From Lentisphaerota bacterium (GTDB taxonomy: Bacteria; Verrucomicrobiota; Kiritimatiellia; CAIQIC01; Lenti-01): 39,505 nucleotides of DNA. The notes under the pieces were generated by a model, which was given only the letters and a program-made list of their open reading frames with translations, was not told the origin of the DNA and did no database searches. A program made the position numbers and the translations under genes. Below are positions 1 through 8,684 of the stretch, one piece after another. The stretch is taken from positions 1 to 39,505 of the forward strand of contig JAAZBB010000018.1 in assembly GCA_012514035.1 (NCBI GenBank). Direction: 5' to 3'. Within the stretch, counting starts at the first letter, position 1, and every line of letters starts with the position of its first letter.

Positions 1-51
1 ATCTGACTACGGATCAGAAGGTTACAGGTTCGACTCCTGTCAGGTACGCCA
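1..51 (+). tRNA. tRNA-Arg(ACG), 3' part, cut by the window edge
   Basis: The sequence folds as the 3' two thirds of a tRNA. A five-pair anticodon stem (2-6 with 14-18) encloses the loop CTACGGA at 7-13, so the anticodon at 9-11 is ACG, for arginine. A five-base variable region (19-23) leads to a T stem (24-28 with 36-40) around the loop TTCGACT. The 3' acceptor strand is 41-47, the discriminator is G48, and an encoded CCA lies at 49-51. The D arm and 5' acceptor strand are left of the window. Confidence 0.93.
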
Positions 52-52
52 C

Positions 53-72
53 TTCCCCGAGAACGCGGGGAA
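53..72 (+). terminator. hairpin directly after the tRNA
   Basis: TTCCCCG (53-59) pairs with CGGGGAA (66-72) around a six-base loop, two bases after the tRNA CCA end. No T run follows, so it may be a factor-assisted terminator or a processing signal rather than a classical intrinsic terminator. A second short hairpin, ATGCC with GGCAT, follows at about 74-88. Confidence 0.4.
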
Positions 73-133
73 ATGCCAGCGCGGCATTCAGGCGACACGC
101 CCGGCATGCATGGGGACGGGGAAAGGATGTGAC

Positions 134-478
134 ATGAAGAATGTGGCGAGGCGCGCTTTGACCATGGCGGCATGTGCTGTGCTACTGGTGTCGTGTGGAG
201 ACGACAATAACGATCCCGCGCCGGCTGAGATCAACGGGCCGGCCATTCTACGGGTCAGCAACGAAACCCGGTTTGTCCAAGAGGTCACGTTCGATGGCAG
301 TTACATCGGGGATGTGGCGGGCGAAACCAGCCGGGATTGGCAGGTGCCGGCCGGAATCCATACCGTCAATATCCACGACACGGATGCCGAACGCTACACC
401 ATGACGGGCGAGTTTTATGCAGGTGTGGTCACGCAAGTCCGGTTCGGGCTTCCTGCGCCGGGCGGGTCCAGCGATTGA
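134..478 (+). CDS. small lipoprotein, function unknown
   Basis: This 114-residue protein has a signal peptide ending in the lipobox L-V-S-C, with the lipidated cysteine at residue 21. The acidic, Asn-rich tether GDDNNDP follows; Gly at +2 does not argue for inner-membrane retention. The rest, from about residue 37, reads as short beta strands (ILRVSN, QEVTFDG, THE-like HTVNIHD, TQVRFG), loosely like a PEGA-type beta domain, but I do not recognise a family. I chose ATG 134 rather than 110 because AAAGGA lies six bases upstream and the signal peptide then starts properly with MKN. It converges on the LRR gene with nine bases between the stops. Confidence 0.75.
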   Translation: MKNVARRALTMAACAVLLVSCGDDNNDPAPAEINGPAILRVSNETRFVQEVTFDGSYIGDVAGETSRDWQVPAGIHTVNIHDTDAERYTMTGEFYAGVVTQVRFGLPAPGGSSD

Positions 479-487
479 CCGATTCTG

Positions 488-3400
488 CTAGGGGTGGAAT
501 GTCACCCGGTAAAACACCTCGGGGAGTCCCGCCAGGTGATAAATGGTCAGGGTCCCGTTCGACACCTCGTACTGTCCGGTCGGTAGCGGGACAAAGTTCC
601 AGCCGCCATCGATGACAGCCGTCGCATATTCAACCGTTCCGCTTGAATAACCGAGCGGCAAGTTGAAGGAAAGGGAATCCGCCAGGAACAGAACTTCATC
701 CTCCGCGCCGATCGCTGGCCGCAAGGTCCAGCTGGCGTAGAGGGAATGCGCGGTGGTCAAATACGGCACCAGGGTGTCGGCGTATACCCGGGAGCCCTGG
801 GCGTTCTTCTTCGTCCACCAGCCGGCGAAGACGTATCCGTTACGGGTCGCGGCGGGCAGAACATCATAAGGGTTGCCGACGTCATAGGTGCGGCTGGCGA
901 AAGAGAGGGTTCCTCCCAGGGGATAAAAGGCGGCAACACTTGTCCAGAGGGTCTTGGGAGCGGGATAGGAATTCCACCCGGTGCGGTTGGCGCAGTAGTA
1001 CGCCAGCGGCCATTCGGGGTTGATCTCGTCGAACATCGGACAGTGACCCTTGAAATACAGAGGTCCGGTCAGTCCGTTGAATGCGGCAGCCCCGACGGCG
1101 GTGACCGTGGGGGGGAGCATGAGCATGGCCAGCCCCGAGCAATTCTCAAAGGCGCGGATTCCGATCCGGATCACGCCGGCGCCCATGTCCACGGCAGACA
1201 AATTGGCGCATCCACTGAAGGCATAGTCCCCAATGATCGCCAGACTGTTGGGCATGGATGCGGTGGCAAGGCCCAGGCAGGAGCGAAAGGCATAATTATC
1301 GATTTCGGCCACGCCCGGTGGAATCGAGTAGGGTCCGGTCCTTCCGGCGGGGAATTGGATCAGTTTCGTCATGGTCTTGTTGAAGAGCACGCCGTCCAGA
1401 CTGGAATAGGAGGGATTCTCCCCCGCGACTATGATGTTTTCCAGGCCGGAACAACCGTCCAGGGCCAGGCCTCCAATTGTGGTCACGCTGGCGGGAAGCG
1501 AGAGGGTATTGAGGCGGTGGCAGCCGATGAAGGCATAGGATCCAATGGATGTTACGCCTTGACCGAGGGTGAGATTCGTCAAGCCGGTACATCCGCCGAG
1601 GGCGCGATCGCCAATCGCTATGACACTGTCTGGAATCGTCAGTTCCGACAATCCAGAGCACCCGTAAAACGCATAGTTGCCGAGCGTGACGAGGCCGTTG
1701 CCCAGAGACGCGCTGACCAGATTCGAACAACCGGCAAAACCATAAGCGCCAACCCTGTTGAGGGTGTTCGGAAGGACTATTTCGGTCAACCCGGTGCAAC
1801 CCGCAAAAGCAAAGTCACCGAGACCGGTCAACCCATCTGGAAAGCTGACCCCGCTCAGATTGGCGCAGTTGTTGAAGGCATAGCTGGCGATGCTGGTGAT
1901 GCCATCCGGGATGGTGTAGGGGCCTGAACGATCCGGCCGATATCGGATCAGAACCGTTCCGGATTGATTGATCAACACACCATCCACACTGCGATAGGCG
2001 GAGTTGCCGGGGGCTGTTGTCAAATTGGCCAGACGCGGGCAGTTGTCAAACGCCCGGATTCCGATCGTGCGAATACTGGCGGGCAGGACCACGTCGGTAA
2101 GGTTTTCGCACCCGTAAAAGGCATAGCTGCCAATGGACGTGATGCCGGTGCCTAATGTGAGATTTGCCAGGCCGGTGCACGCATTGAAGGCGTAAGTGTC
2201 AATGGAAACGACGCTGTCCGGAATCACCACGGAGGTCAGGCCGATGCAGCCCGAAAAGGCGTAGCTGCCGATGGTGTTCACGGCGATGCCCAGGACGAGG
2301 CTGGTCAGACCGGTGCAGTTGGCAAAGGCGTAGCTGCCGATGGTGCTTACGCTGTCGGGAAGGACGATGCTGGTCAAACCGGTGCAACCGGTGAAAGCGT
2401 AGTTGCCGATGGTGGTCAGACTCTCTGAAAATGCCACTTCGGTCAGGCCGGTGCATCCCTGGAAGGCATAATCTTCAACAGAAAGAACGCCCTCAGGCAT
2501 CTCGTAGGCTCCGCTGCGGCCGCGAGGGAATTGAATGAGCGCGGTCGCGGCCCGATTGAAGAGTACGCCTTCCACGCTGGCATACGCCGGATTCTCGGCG
2601 GCAACGGAAATGGCGGAAAGTCCGGAGCAGGCATCGAAGGCACGGGCCTGAATCGAGATGACGCTGGCGGGAATCGTTACCCCGGTCAGTCCCGAGCAAT
2701 TGTAGAAGGCATAGCTTTCGATGGTGGTGATGCGACTGCCCAGCGTAAGGCTGCTCAGGCCGGAGCAGGCATTGAAGGCATAACTGCCAATTGTGATCAC
2801 ATGGTCAGGAATAATCAGCTCCGCCAGCTGGTTGCATCCGCTGAAGGCATAGTTCCCGATGGCGGCAACTCCGGCCCCCAGGGTGAGGCTGGCGAGGCCG
2901 GTGCAACCGTTAAACGCATAGCTGTCGATCCAAGTCACACGGTCGGGGATCACCACACTCGTCAAGCCGGTGCATCCGTTGAAAGCCCGGCTGCCAATCG
3001 AGACGAGACCATCAGGCAACTCCACATGGGTCAAGCCGGTGCGCCCGTTGAAGGCATAGTCGGCGATGGTGGTGACGCCGGCAGGAATGACGCATGAGCC
3101 GGTCTTTCCTCCGGGGCATTGAATCAACGTGGTTCCGGACTGGTTGAGCAGGAGCCCGTCGGTGCTTGAATATGCGGGGTTGTCCACAGCCACATTGATT
3201 GCGGCCAGCCGGGAACAGCCGTCGAAGACCCGATCCTGGATCACCGTCACACTGGCCGGCAGAAAAACGGACTCCAGATTGGTGCAAGAGAGAAACGCAT
3301 AGCTGCCGAGCGTGGTAACCCCGTTGCCAACCACAACGGCGGTCAGGCTGGAGCAGCCGGTGAATGCATAACTGCCGATGGAAGTGACCCCGTGGCCGAT

Positions 3401-6400
3401 CGTGAGGCTCGAGAGGCGGATGCAGCCGTAGAAGGCCCGGCTGCCGATTGTGGTGACCGTGTCGGGGATGTCGGCATCGGTCAATCCGGTGCACCCGTAG
3501 AACGCGTAGCTGCCGATGTTCAGGAGTCCAGGAGGGAACACGATGCCCGTCAGACGGGTGCGGCCGTTGAAGGCATAATCTGCAATCGTGTTCACGCCGG
3601 CGGGAATCGTGAATGGGCCTTCCCGGGCGGCGGGATAATCCAGGAGCACGGTCCGGTCCTGATTGTACAGCACGCCTTCCACGCTGACGTAGGCGGGATT
3701 GTCTTCGGCAATGTCCAAGGCGGCCAATTGTGGACAACTGGCAAAAGCCCGATCCTGAATTGACAGGACACTCGCGGGGATTTCGACGCTTGTTAATTCG
3801 GTGCATCCGGAAAAGGCCTGGCCCTGAATGGTGACGATGCCATCGTGCAGGATGAGTCCAGTCAACGCCGAACATCCGCTGAACGCATAGCTGCCGATCG
3901 TCATGACGCTGCCGGGGATCTCCAGGTTCACCAGGCCGCTGCAGCCGCTGAAACTCCGGCTGCCGATGGTCACCAGGCCGGTGCCCAGTCTAAGGTTCCT
4001 CAGATTGCTGCACCCGTTGAAGGCATACGTATCGATCGAGGTTACGCCATTGGGAATCTCCAGGCTGGTCAGGCCGGTGCATCCGGAAAACGCATAGCTG
4101 CCGATCATGATCAGGCTGTCTGGAAGAGCGATGGCGGTCAGCCGGTTGCAGCCGTTGAACGCATAGGCCTCAATGGAGGAAACCCCTGCAGGCACGGCAT
4201 ACGGGCCGGATTTGCCGCTTGGATAAACCAGCAGCGTGGTACGGGTCTGGTCGAACAGGACGCCGTCCACGCTGGAATAAGTAGAATTTTCAGCGGTCAC
4301 AAACAGGCCTGTCAGTTCGGTGCAGCCGTCAAAGGCGCGGGTTTGGATCGCGGTTACGCTGGCGGGAATGTCTACCGTGGTCAGGCCAGTGCACCCATAG
4401 AACGCATAGGAGCCAATCGTGGCGACGCCAGAGCCCAAGTGGAGGCTTGTCAGGCCGGAGCAACTCTGAAAAGCCCGGCTTCCGATGGTGATCACGCTGT
4501 CGGGTATTGTCATCGCGGTGATTCCCGAGCATCCGCTGAACGCATAGTTGCCAAGGCTGGCCAGACGATTGCCCAACGTGATCTGTCTCAAGCCGGTGCA
4601 GGCATTGAAGGCGTTATCGCCCAGTGTGGTCACTTCGTCCGGCACGACCAGATCCGTTAAGTTGATGCAGCCGCTGAACGCATAGGTCCCCACGCTGTTG
4701 AGACTGCCGGGGAGGACAATGCCGGTCAAACCGGCGCAGGAGTTGAAGGCATAGTTTGCGATGGAGACAACACCTTCGGGAACAACGCAGGAACCGTTCC
4801 GGTTGCCGGGGTATTGGAGCAGCACCGTCTGATCTTTATCATACAGCACTCCGTTCATGCCGGAATAAGCAGAATTGTCGTCCGCAACAGAAATCTCCAC
4901 CAAACCCGAACACGCGTAGAAGGCGCGATCCTGCAGTGAGGTCACGCTGGCGGGGATCTCCACGGTTGTCAGGCCCGTGCACCCGTAGAACGCTAAGCTG
5001 CCGATGGTGGCCAGGCCTTGGCCCAGGGTGACGTCCAGCAGGCCGGAGCAGCCTTGAAATGCCCGGCTGCCCACTGTGATCACGCTGTCGGGAACTTCAA
5101 GACTTGTCAGGCTCGAGCAACCGGAAAACGCATAGCTGCCAATGGCGGTCAGGCCCTGGCCCAATGTCAGGTCTTGAAGATTGGCGCAGGCATTGAAGGC
5201 ATAGGCTCCCAGCGCGGTCACGTTGTCGGGAATGGCCACCGCCGTCAGGGTGGTGCATCCGTTGAAGGCATAGCTGCCGATGTTGGTCACGCTGCCGGGA
5301 ATCGTTACCGCGGTTAAACCGGATCGACCATTGAACGCGTAACTCTCAATGCTGATTACGCCATCGGGGATGGTGTACGGGCCATTCCGGTTGGCCGGAT
5401 ATTGGATGAGCGCGGTTTTCGCCTGGTCAAACAGCACGCCGTCCTGGCTGGCAAAGGTCGCATTGCCAGGGTCAACACTGAGCTCCGTCAGGCGGGGGCA
5501 ATTTTCGAAAGCCCGGCTGCCGATATTGGTCACACTGGCGGGAATGGTCATGTGCGTCAAGTTGCCGCAGCCGTTGAAGGCCAGGGTGCCGATGGCCCCC
5601 AGGCCGTTTCCCAGGGTGATGTCCGCGGCTGCTGCGCAGCCGCTGAACACATAACCGCCAAGTGTAACCACGCTGTCGGGGATGACGATGCTTGTCAGCC
5701 CGCTGCAGCCGCTGAAGGCATAGCTGCCAATGGCGGCCACGTTGTTGCCCAAGGCGAGGGACCTCAAACCCAAGCACCCGCTGAAAGCGTAATTACCGAT
5801 GGTGATGACACTGTCCGGGATCTCCAGGCTGGTCAAGGTGCTGCAGCCGTTGAAGGCGTAATGGCCGATGTCCGTGACGCTGGCCGGGATGGAGATGGCC
5901 GTCAGGCGTGTGCGGCCGTTGAAGGCGTAGGCGTCAACGGTCGCCACCCCGAAAGGGATGGCGAAATCGCCTTCCCGACCGCCGGGATACTGGATCAGGA
6001 CCGACCCATTGTGATTGTACAGCACTCCGGCCTGGCTGGAATATGCCAAATTCCCCGCCTCCACATTCAGGGTGACCAGCGCGGAACAGGCGTCAAAAGC
6101 CCGCGCGCCGATGTTGGTGACCCCGGCGGGAATGGTGAGGCTCTGCAGCATGTCGCAGCCTTGGCACGCAAAACTGCCAATCCGGCCGAGGTTGCTCCCG
6201 AGTTGCAGGTCCATCAACGCTGCGCACCCGCTGAACGCATAATTGCCAATCGTGATGACGCCATCGGGAAGCGTGATGCGGGTCAAAGCCGTGCAGCTTT
6301 GGAACGCGCGGTCTTGTATGGTCGTGACCCCGCTGCCGATCTGGACGTTGATCATTCCCGAACAATTCAGAAACGCGTAAGTTCCAATCGTTAGGACGCT

Positions 6401-6643
6401 GTCCGGGATTACCAAGCTGATCACGGCGAGTTGATTCTGAAACGCGCGTGTTCCAAGCGCCGTCACCGGCAGGTCCTGGATCGTCTCAGGAATCACCACG
6501 TGTCCCCCGGGGCCCACATAGTTGGTGATCGTCACGGTACCCCCCGTTTCCACCTTGTATTGGAAATTATCCTGGGCAGAGGATGCCATGGCACCCCATA
6601 AAAACGTCCAAACAGCCAAAACGGCCGATATTCTGATCTTCAT
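488..6643 (-). CDS. giant secreted BspA-type leucine-rich-repeat protein with InlB-like C-terminal repeat
   Basis: This 2051-residue protein is predicted to be surface-exposed or secreted and to act in adhesion or protein binding. It starts with a signal peptide (MKIRISAVLAVWTFLWGA..., cleaved near residue 23). A lead-in TVTITNYVGPGGHVVIP follows, as is common ahead of LRR_5 arrays. From about residue 58 to 1850 it consists of 23-residue BspA/LRR_5 repeats of the type YAFxGCxxLTxxxIPxxVxxIGS, interrupted nine times by a 35-residue insertion carrying the motif GVL(Y/F)(N/D). Near the C terminus (positions 728-912) is one InlB B-repeat/Listeria-Bacteroides repeat (GYVFAGWWT ... LYASW), then a tail of roughly 75 residues ending in VTFHP. 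I see no LPXTG or transmembrane anchor. ATG 6643 is preferred over the upstream in-frame start at 6736 because GGAG lies eight bases before it and the signal peptide begins there. The many antisense frames over this gene come from its repetitive codons. Family assignment is firm; the ligand is unknown. Confidence 0.95.
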   Translation of the reverse strand: MKIRISAVLAVWTFLWGAMASSAQDNFQYKVETGGTVTITNYVGPGGHVVIPETIQDLPVTALGTRAFQNQLAVISLVIPDSVLTIGTYAFLNCSGMINVQIGSGVTTIQDRAFQSCTALTRITLPDGVITIGNYAFSGCAALMDLQLGSNLGRIGSFACQGCDMLQSLTIPAGVTNIGARAFDACSALVTLNVEAGNLAYSSQAGVLYNHNGSVLIQYPGGREGDFAIPFGVATVDAYAFNGRTRLTAISIPASVTDIGHYAFNGCSTLTSLEIPDSVITIGNYAFSGCLGLRSLALGNNVAAIGSYAFSGCSGLTSIVIPDSVVTLGGYVFSGCAAAADITLGNGLGAIGTLAFNGCGNLTHMTIPASVTNIGSRAFENCPRLTELSVDPGNATFASQDGVLFDQAKTALIQYPANRNGPYTIPDGVISIESYAFNGRSGLTAVTIPGSVTNIGSYAFNGCTTLTAVAIPDNVTALGAYAFNACANLQDLTLGQGLTAIGSYAFSGCSSLTSLEVPDSVITVGSRAFQGCSGLLDVTLGQGLATIGSLAFYGCTGLTTVEIPASVTSLQDRAFYACSGLVEISVADDNSAYSGMNGVLYDKDQTVLLQYPGNRNGSCVVPEGVVSIANYAFNSCAGLTGIVLPGSLNSVGTYAFSGCINLTDLVVPDEVTTLGDNAFNACTGLRQITLGNRLASLGNYAFSGCSGITAMTIPDSVITIGSRAFQSCSGLTSLHLGSGVATIGSYAFYGCTGLTTVDIPASVTAIQTRAFDGCTELTGLFVTAENSTYSSVDGVLFDQTRTTLLVYPSGKSGPYAVPAGVSSIEAYAFNGCNRLTAIALPDSLIMIGSYAFSGCTGLTSLEIPNGVTSIDTYAFNGCSNLRNLRLGTGLVTIGSRSFSGCSGLVNLEIPGSVMTIGSYAFSGCSALTGLILHDGIVTIQGQAFSGCTELTSVEIPASVLSIQDRAFASCPQLAALDIAEDNPAYVSVEGVLYNQDRTVLLDYPAAREGPFTIPAGVNTIADYAFNGRTRLTGIVFPPGLLNIGSYAFYGCTGLTDADIPDTVTTIGSRAFYGCIRLSSLTIGHGVTSIGSYAFTGCSSLTAVVVGNGVTTLGSYAFLSCTNLESVFLPASVTVIQDRVFDGCSRLAAINVAVDNPAYSSTDGLLLNQSGTTLIQCPGGKTGSCVIPAGVTTIADYAFNGRTGLTHVELPDGLVSIGSRAFNGCTGLTSVVIPDRVTWIDSYAFNGCTGLASLTLGAGVAAIGNYAFSGCNQLAELIIPDHVITIGSYAFNACSGLSSLTLGSRITTIESYAFYNCSGLTGVTIPASVISIQARAFDACSGLSAISVAAENPAYASVEGVLFNRAATALIQFPRGRSGAYEMPEGVLSVEDYAFQGCTGLTEVAFSESLTTIGNYAFTGCTGLTSIVLPDSVSTIGSYAFANCTGLTSLVLGIAVNTIGSYAFSGCIGLTSVVIPDSVVSIDTYAFNACTGLANLTLGTGITSIGSYAFYGCENLTDVVLPASIRTIGIRAFDNCPRLANLTTAPGNSAYRSVDGVLINQSGTVLIRYRPDRSGPYTIPDGITSIASYAFNNCANLSGVSFPDGLTGLGDFAFAGCTGLTEIVLPNTLNRVGAYGFAGCSNLVSASLGNGLVTLGNYAFYGCSGLSELTIPDSVIAIGDRALGGCTGLTNLTLGQGVTSIGSYAFIGCHRLNTLSLPASVTTIGGLALDGCSGLENIIVAGENPSYSSLDGVLFNKTMTKLIQFPAGRTGPYSIPPGVAEIDNYAFRSCLGLATASMPNSLAIIGDYAFSGCANLSAVDMGAGVIRIGIRAFENCSGLAMLMLPPTVTAVGAAAFNGLTGPLYFKGHCPMFDEINPEWPLAYYCANRTGWNSYPAPKTLWTSVAAFYPLGGTLSFASRTYDVGNPYDVLPAATRNGYVFAGWWTKKNAQGSRVYADTLVPYLTTAHSLYASWTLRPAIGAEDEVLFLADSLSFNLPLGYSSGTVEYATAVIDGGWNFVPLPTGQYEVSNGTLTIYHLAGLPEVFYRVTFHP
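728..912 (-). other. InlB B-repeat-like domain within the LRR protein
   Basis: The encoded segment LSFASRTYDVGNPYDVLP ... GYVFAGWWTKK ... LYASW matches the Listeria-Bacteroides repeat (Flg_new) pattern: a short beta strand, GY.F.GW.T, then .L.A.W. There is a single copy, after the LRR array. In other proteins this domain sits at the stalk or C-terminal end of surface proteins. Confidence 0.75.
1380..6029 (-). repeat. higher-order LRR superrepeat, period 588 bp (196 residues)
   Basis: The GVL(Y/F)(N/D) insertion motif recurs at about 6018, 5429, 4841, 4253, 3665, 3146, 2558, 1970 and 1381. Successive distances are 589, 588, 588, 588, 519, 588, 588 and 589 bases. Each full 196-residue unit holds six 23-residue LRRs plus one 58-residue LRR with the insertion. 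The short unit is smaller by 69 bases, exactly one LRR. The last two LRRs before the insertion keep the same order from unit to unit (IPASV... then RAF...C), so whole blocks, not single LRRs, look duplicated. Confidence 0.9.
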
Positions 6644-6707
6644 GTGCGCTTCTCCGATCGACCCGCGGCGGCCTTGGCGGGAGTGTCTCGCCGGAACACC
6701 AAAGCGA

Positions 6708-6736
6708 AGATTATTCCCGGGCGACGAACGGCTCAA
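6708..6736 (-). promoter_or_regulatory. candidate sigma-70 promoter of the LRR gene
   Basis: On the minus strand, TTGAGC (6736-6731) is followed after 17 bases by TAATCT (6713-6708). Transcription would begin near 6701, leaving a leader of about 58 bases before ATG 6643. Confidence 0.5.
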
Positions 6737-6772
6737 GGTCTAAATCTCGTCTCTCGGCGTCTCTCGGCGGAT

Positions 6773-6802
6773 TTGACAGTCGGGCCCGGCGGGACGTATC
6801 AT
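6773..6802 (+). promoter_or_regulatory. candidate sigma-70 promoter of the beta-propeller/phosphoesterase pair
   Basis: A perfect TTGACA (6773-6778) is followed after 18 bases by TATCAT (6797-6802). Transcription would start near 6809, about 33 bases ahead of ATG 6842. It diverges from the LRR promoter in the same intergenic region. Confidence 0.6.
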
Positions 6803-6841
6803 GACCGATGGAATCAGCATGGGCTTCGTGGAAAGCGATTG

Positions 6842-8674
6842 ATGACAGGAACACAGGATGTCGGGCCGGCCTGGGGCAGGAACACATGGCCTGGGGGCTG
6901 GGGGCGGTTGCTTCGGACTGGTCCGGTCTGCCGCCTGCTGGGGTTGGTCCTGATTGCGGCCGACATTCCGCTGGCAGCGGAAACGGCGGACGCCAAGGCT
7001 CCTGGCGGTTTTGCGGTGGAATCCCTTTTTCCCGGTCCCGGCGCCGACCCCGCGGTTTCGAATCCGCCCCCGGTGGAGGTAATCCAGCGGACCACGGTGC
7101 TGGCTCAGGGATTGCGGGGCCCCGACGGCATAGCCATGCAGGTGGATTCGGGGGGACTGTATGTGGCTATGGAAGAGGCGAATGCCATTGTCCGCATCCA
7201 GCCGGACGGATCCAGGAAGGTGGTATATGACAATTCCACCCCGATTTTCGAGCTGGATGACAAGGGCAATGCCAAGAAACGGGCAGGGGGCTTGCGGTCC
7301 CCGGAAGGACTGGCGCTGGATAAGGACGGCATATTGTATGTCGTGGAGGATGTGCCAGGTGGCCGGCTGATTTCCTTCAACACGCGGGAACGGTCCTGGC
7401 GGGGATCCCGCGGCAACGTGATTCCCTTCCCGGTCGAAAACAGCCGGTTCGCTTGGGAGGCGGTGGATGTCGGGCCGGCGGGCGAGTTGCTGATCGCGGG
7501 CTCGACCATGGAGTCTTTTATACAGGACGCCGGTCAGGAGGGGATGCTGGGGTTGTTCTGGGGGGCGGTATTGTACCGCGATGCCGAAGGCAACTGGTGG
7601 ATGCCGCTGCATCTGCCGATGGTCAGCTATTCGGCCGCATGCTTTGCGGGGGATGCCCGCCACGCTTTTTTTGCGGGCGAAGTACCGGGGTTCGCCGGCT
7701 GTCTGGATCTGCAATCACACAAGTTAAGCACCTATCATGCGGCGGCTTCCTTTCAATCGCCGGAGGGCATCTGCAGCCTTCCGGACGGCACGGCCCTGGT
7801 GGCAGAAGAGGGCGGTCGGATTTATCGGCTGGATCCCTTCGCCAACACCGTGCAACAGGTGCATGATACGGGACATGGCCTCGAATCGATCGTCTGGGAT
7901 GAAGCGAACCAGCGGCTGCTGGCGACGGATGACCAGCGCGGTCTGCTGTTGGCCCTGGAGTTGAAGCCTGACGTGGATGTTCAAACGGCGCCGGGGCCGG
8001 AACAGGTCATTCCATTTGAAAAACAGTTCCGGGCGGTGGACATGATTCCAGACCAATGCCCGGACTACCTGGCCCGCGTGCTGCAACTGGGGGGCTACGA
8101 CCCCCGGCAGCCGGAAGCCGAATTGTCGTTTCCGGATTTCGCCCGCAAGTACAGCCTGGTCGCGGTGGATGCGGATGTGACGCTGCTGTCGCACGCCGCG
8201 CCAGTCGAAGATCCCGTGGTCCGGATTCAGTTTGTCATCGTGGCCCCGAGCATGATCGGATTGCTGGGAGACGAACTGGTCTGGTCCTCCAGCGGTTTTG
8301 CGGCCATTCAGAAGTCGGGGAAAGTGCTCAAAACCGAACTGGTTCCGCGGGATGTCATTCACGGGGACCTGATGGAATGCCGTTTCACGCCCATTGGCGG
8401 GCAGCAGATTGCCCTGCCCATGCCGTTCTCCACCAAGGTGGATACCGACGGGATCGCCTCCATCCACTTCATGGGCATGAATGTCATGCCCGATTACATT
8501 GTCATGCTGAACACGCTGGCCCCGGCTTCGAGTTTCATGCTGGTGATGTACCCCAACGAGCGGCCGCATCTCTATGCGTTACATCTCCCGGCCGATCGGG
8601 ACCCAAGCTATTGGGTAATTGCCCTGGAACGGAATGAACCTGAAATGTGGAAGCTCCTGACTTCCCCGCCCTGA
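6842..8674 (+). CDS. secreted NHL/SMP-30-like beta-propeller protein
   Basis: This 610-residue protein has a long, Gly/Trp-rich n-region and one hydrophobic stretch (about residues 31-45, LLGLVLIAADIPLAAETADA), read as a signal peptide. Residues 85-370 carry repeated blade-like motifs: LRGPDGIAMQ ... GGLYVAM, LRSPEGLALDKDGILYVVED, FQSPEGICSLPDGTALVAEEGG and HGLESIVWDEANQRLLATDD. These are typical of six-bladed NHL, SMP-30 or gluconolactonase-type propellers. The C-terminal 220 residues (from RAVDMIPDQCPDYLARVL) are not recognised. I chose ATG 6842 because it gives the signal peptide and has GGAAAG about six bases upstream; the open frame extends to 6644 without support. The phosphoesterase gene starts ten bases after the stop, so they are probably cotranscribed. 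Enzymatic activity versus scaffold is not decidable here. Confidence 0.75.
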   Translation: MTGTQDVGPAWGRNTWPGGWGRLLRTGPVCRLLGLVLIAADIPLAAETADAKAPGGFAVESLFPGPGADPAVSNPPPVEVIQRTTVLAQGLRGPDGIAMQVDSGGLYVAMEEANAIVRIQPDGSRKVVYDNSTPIFELDDKGNAKKRAGGLRSPEGLALDKDGILYVVEDVPGGRLISFNTRERSWRGSRGNVIPFPVENSRFAWEAVDVGPAGELLIAGSTMESFIQDAGQEGMLGLFWGAVLYRDAEGNWWMPLHLPMVSYSAACFAGDARHAFFAGEVPGFAGCLDLQSHKLSTYHAAASFQSPEGICSLPDGTALVAEEGGRIYRLDPFANTVQQVHDTGHGLESIVWDEANQRLLATDDQRGLLLALELKPDVDVQTAPGPEQVIPFEKQFRAVDMIPDQCPDYLARVLQLGGYDPRQPEAELSFPDFARKYSLVAVDADVTLLSHAAPVEDPVVRIQFVIVAPSMIGLLGDELVWSSSGFAAIQKSGKVLKTELVPRDVIHGDLMECRFTPIGGQQIALPMPFSTKVDTDGIASIHFMGMNVMPDYIVMLNTLAPASSFMLVMYPNERPHLYALHLPADRDPSYWVIALERNEPEMWKLLTSPP

Positions 8675-8684
8675 TTGGAGCACG

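Noticed and set aside
746-6394. Long plus-strand open frames opposite the LRR gene (for example 746-1927, 2531-3097, 3845-4660, 5402-6394)
   Set aside because: They are antisense to the repeats, with low-complexity Gly/Ala/Glu content that repeats with the LRR period. They have no ribosome binding sites and follow from the codon pattern of the real gene.
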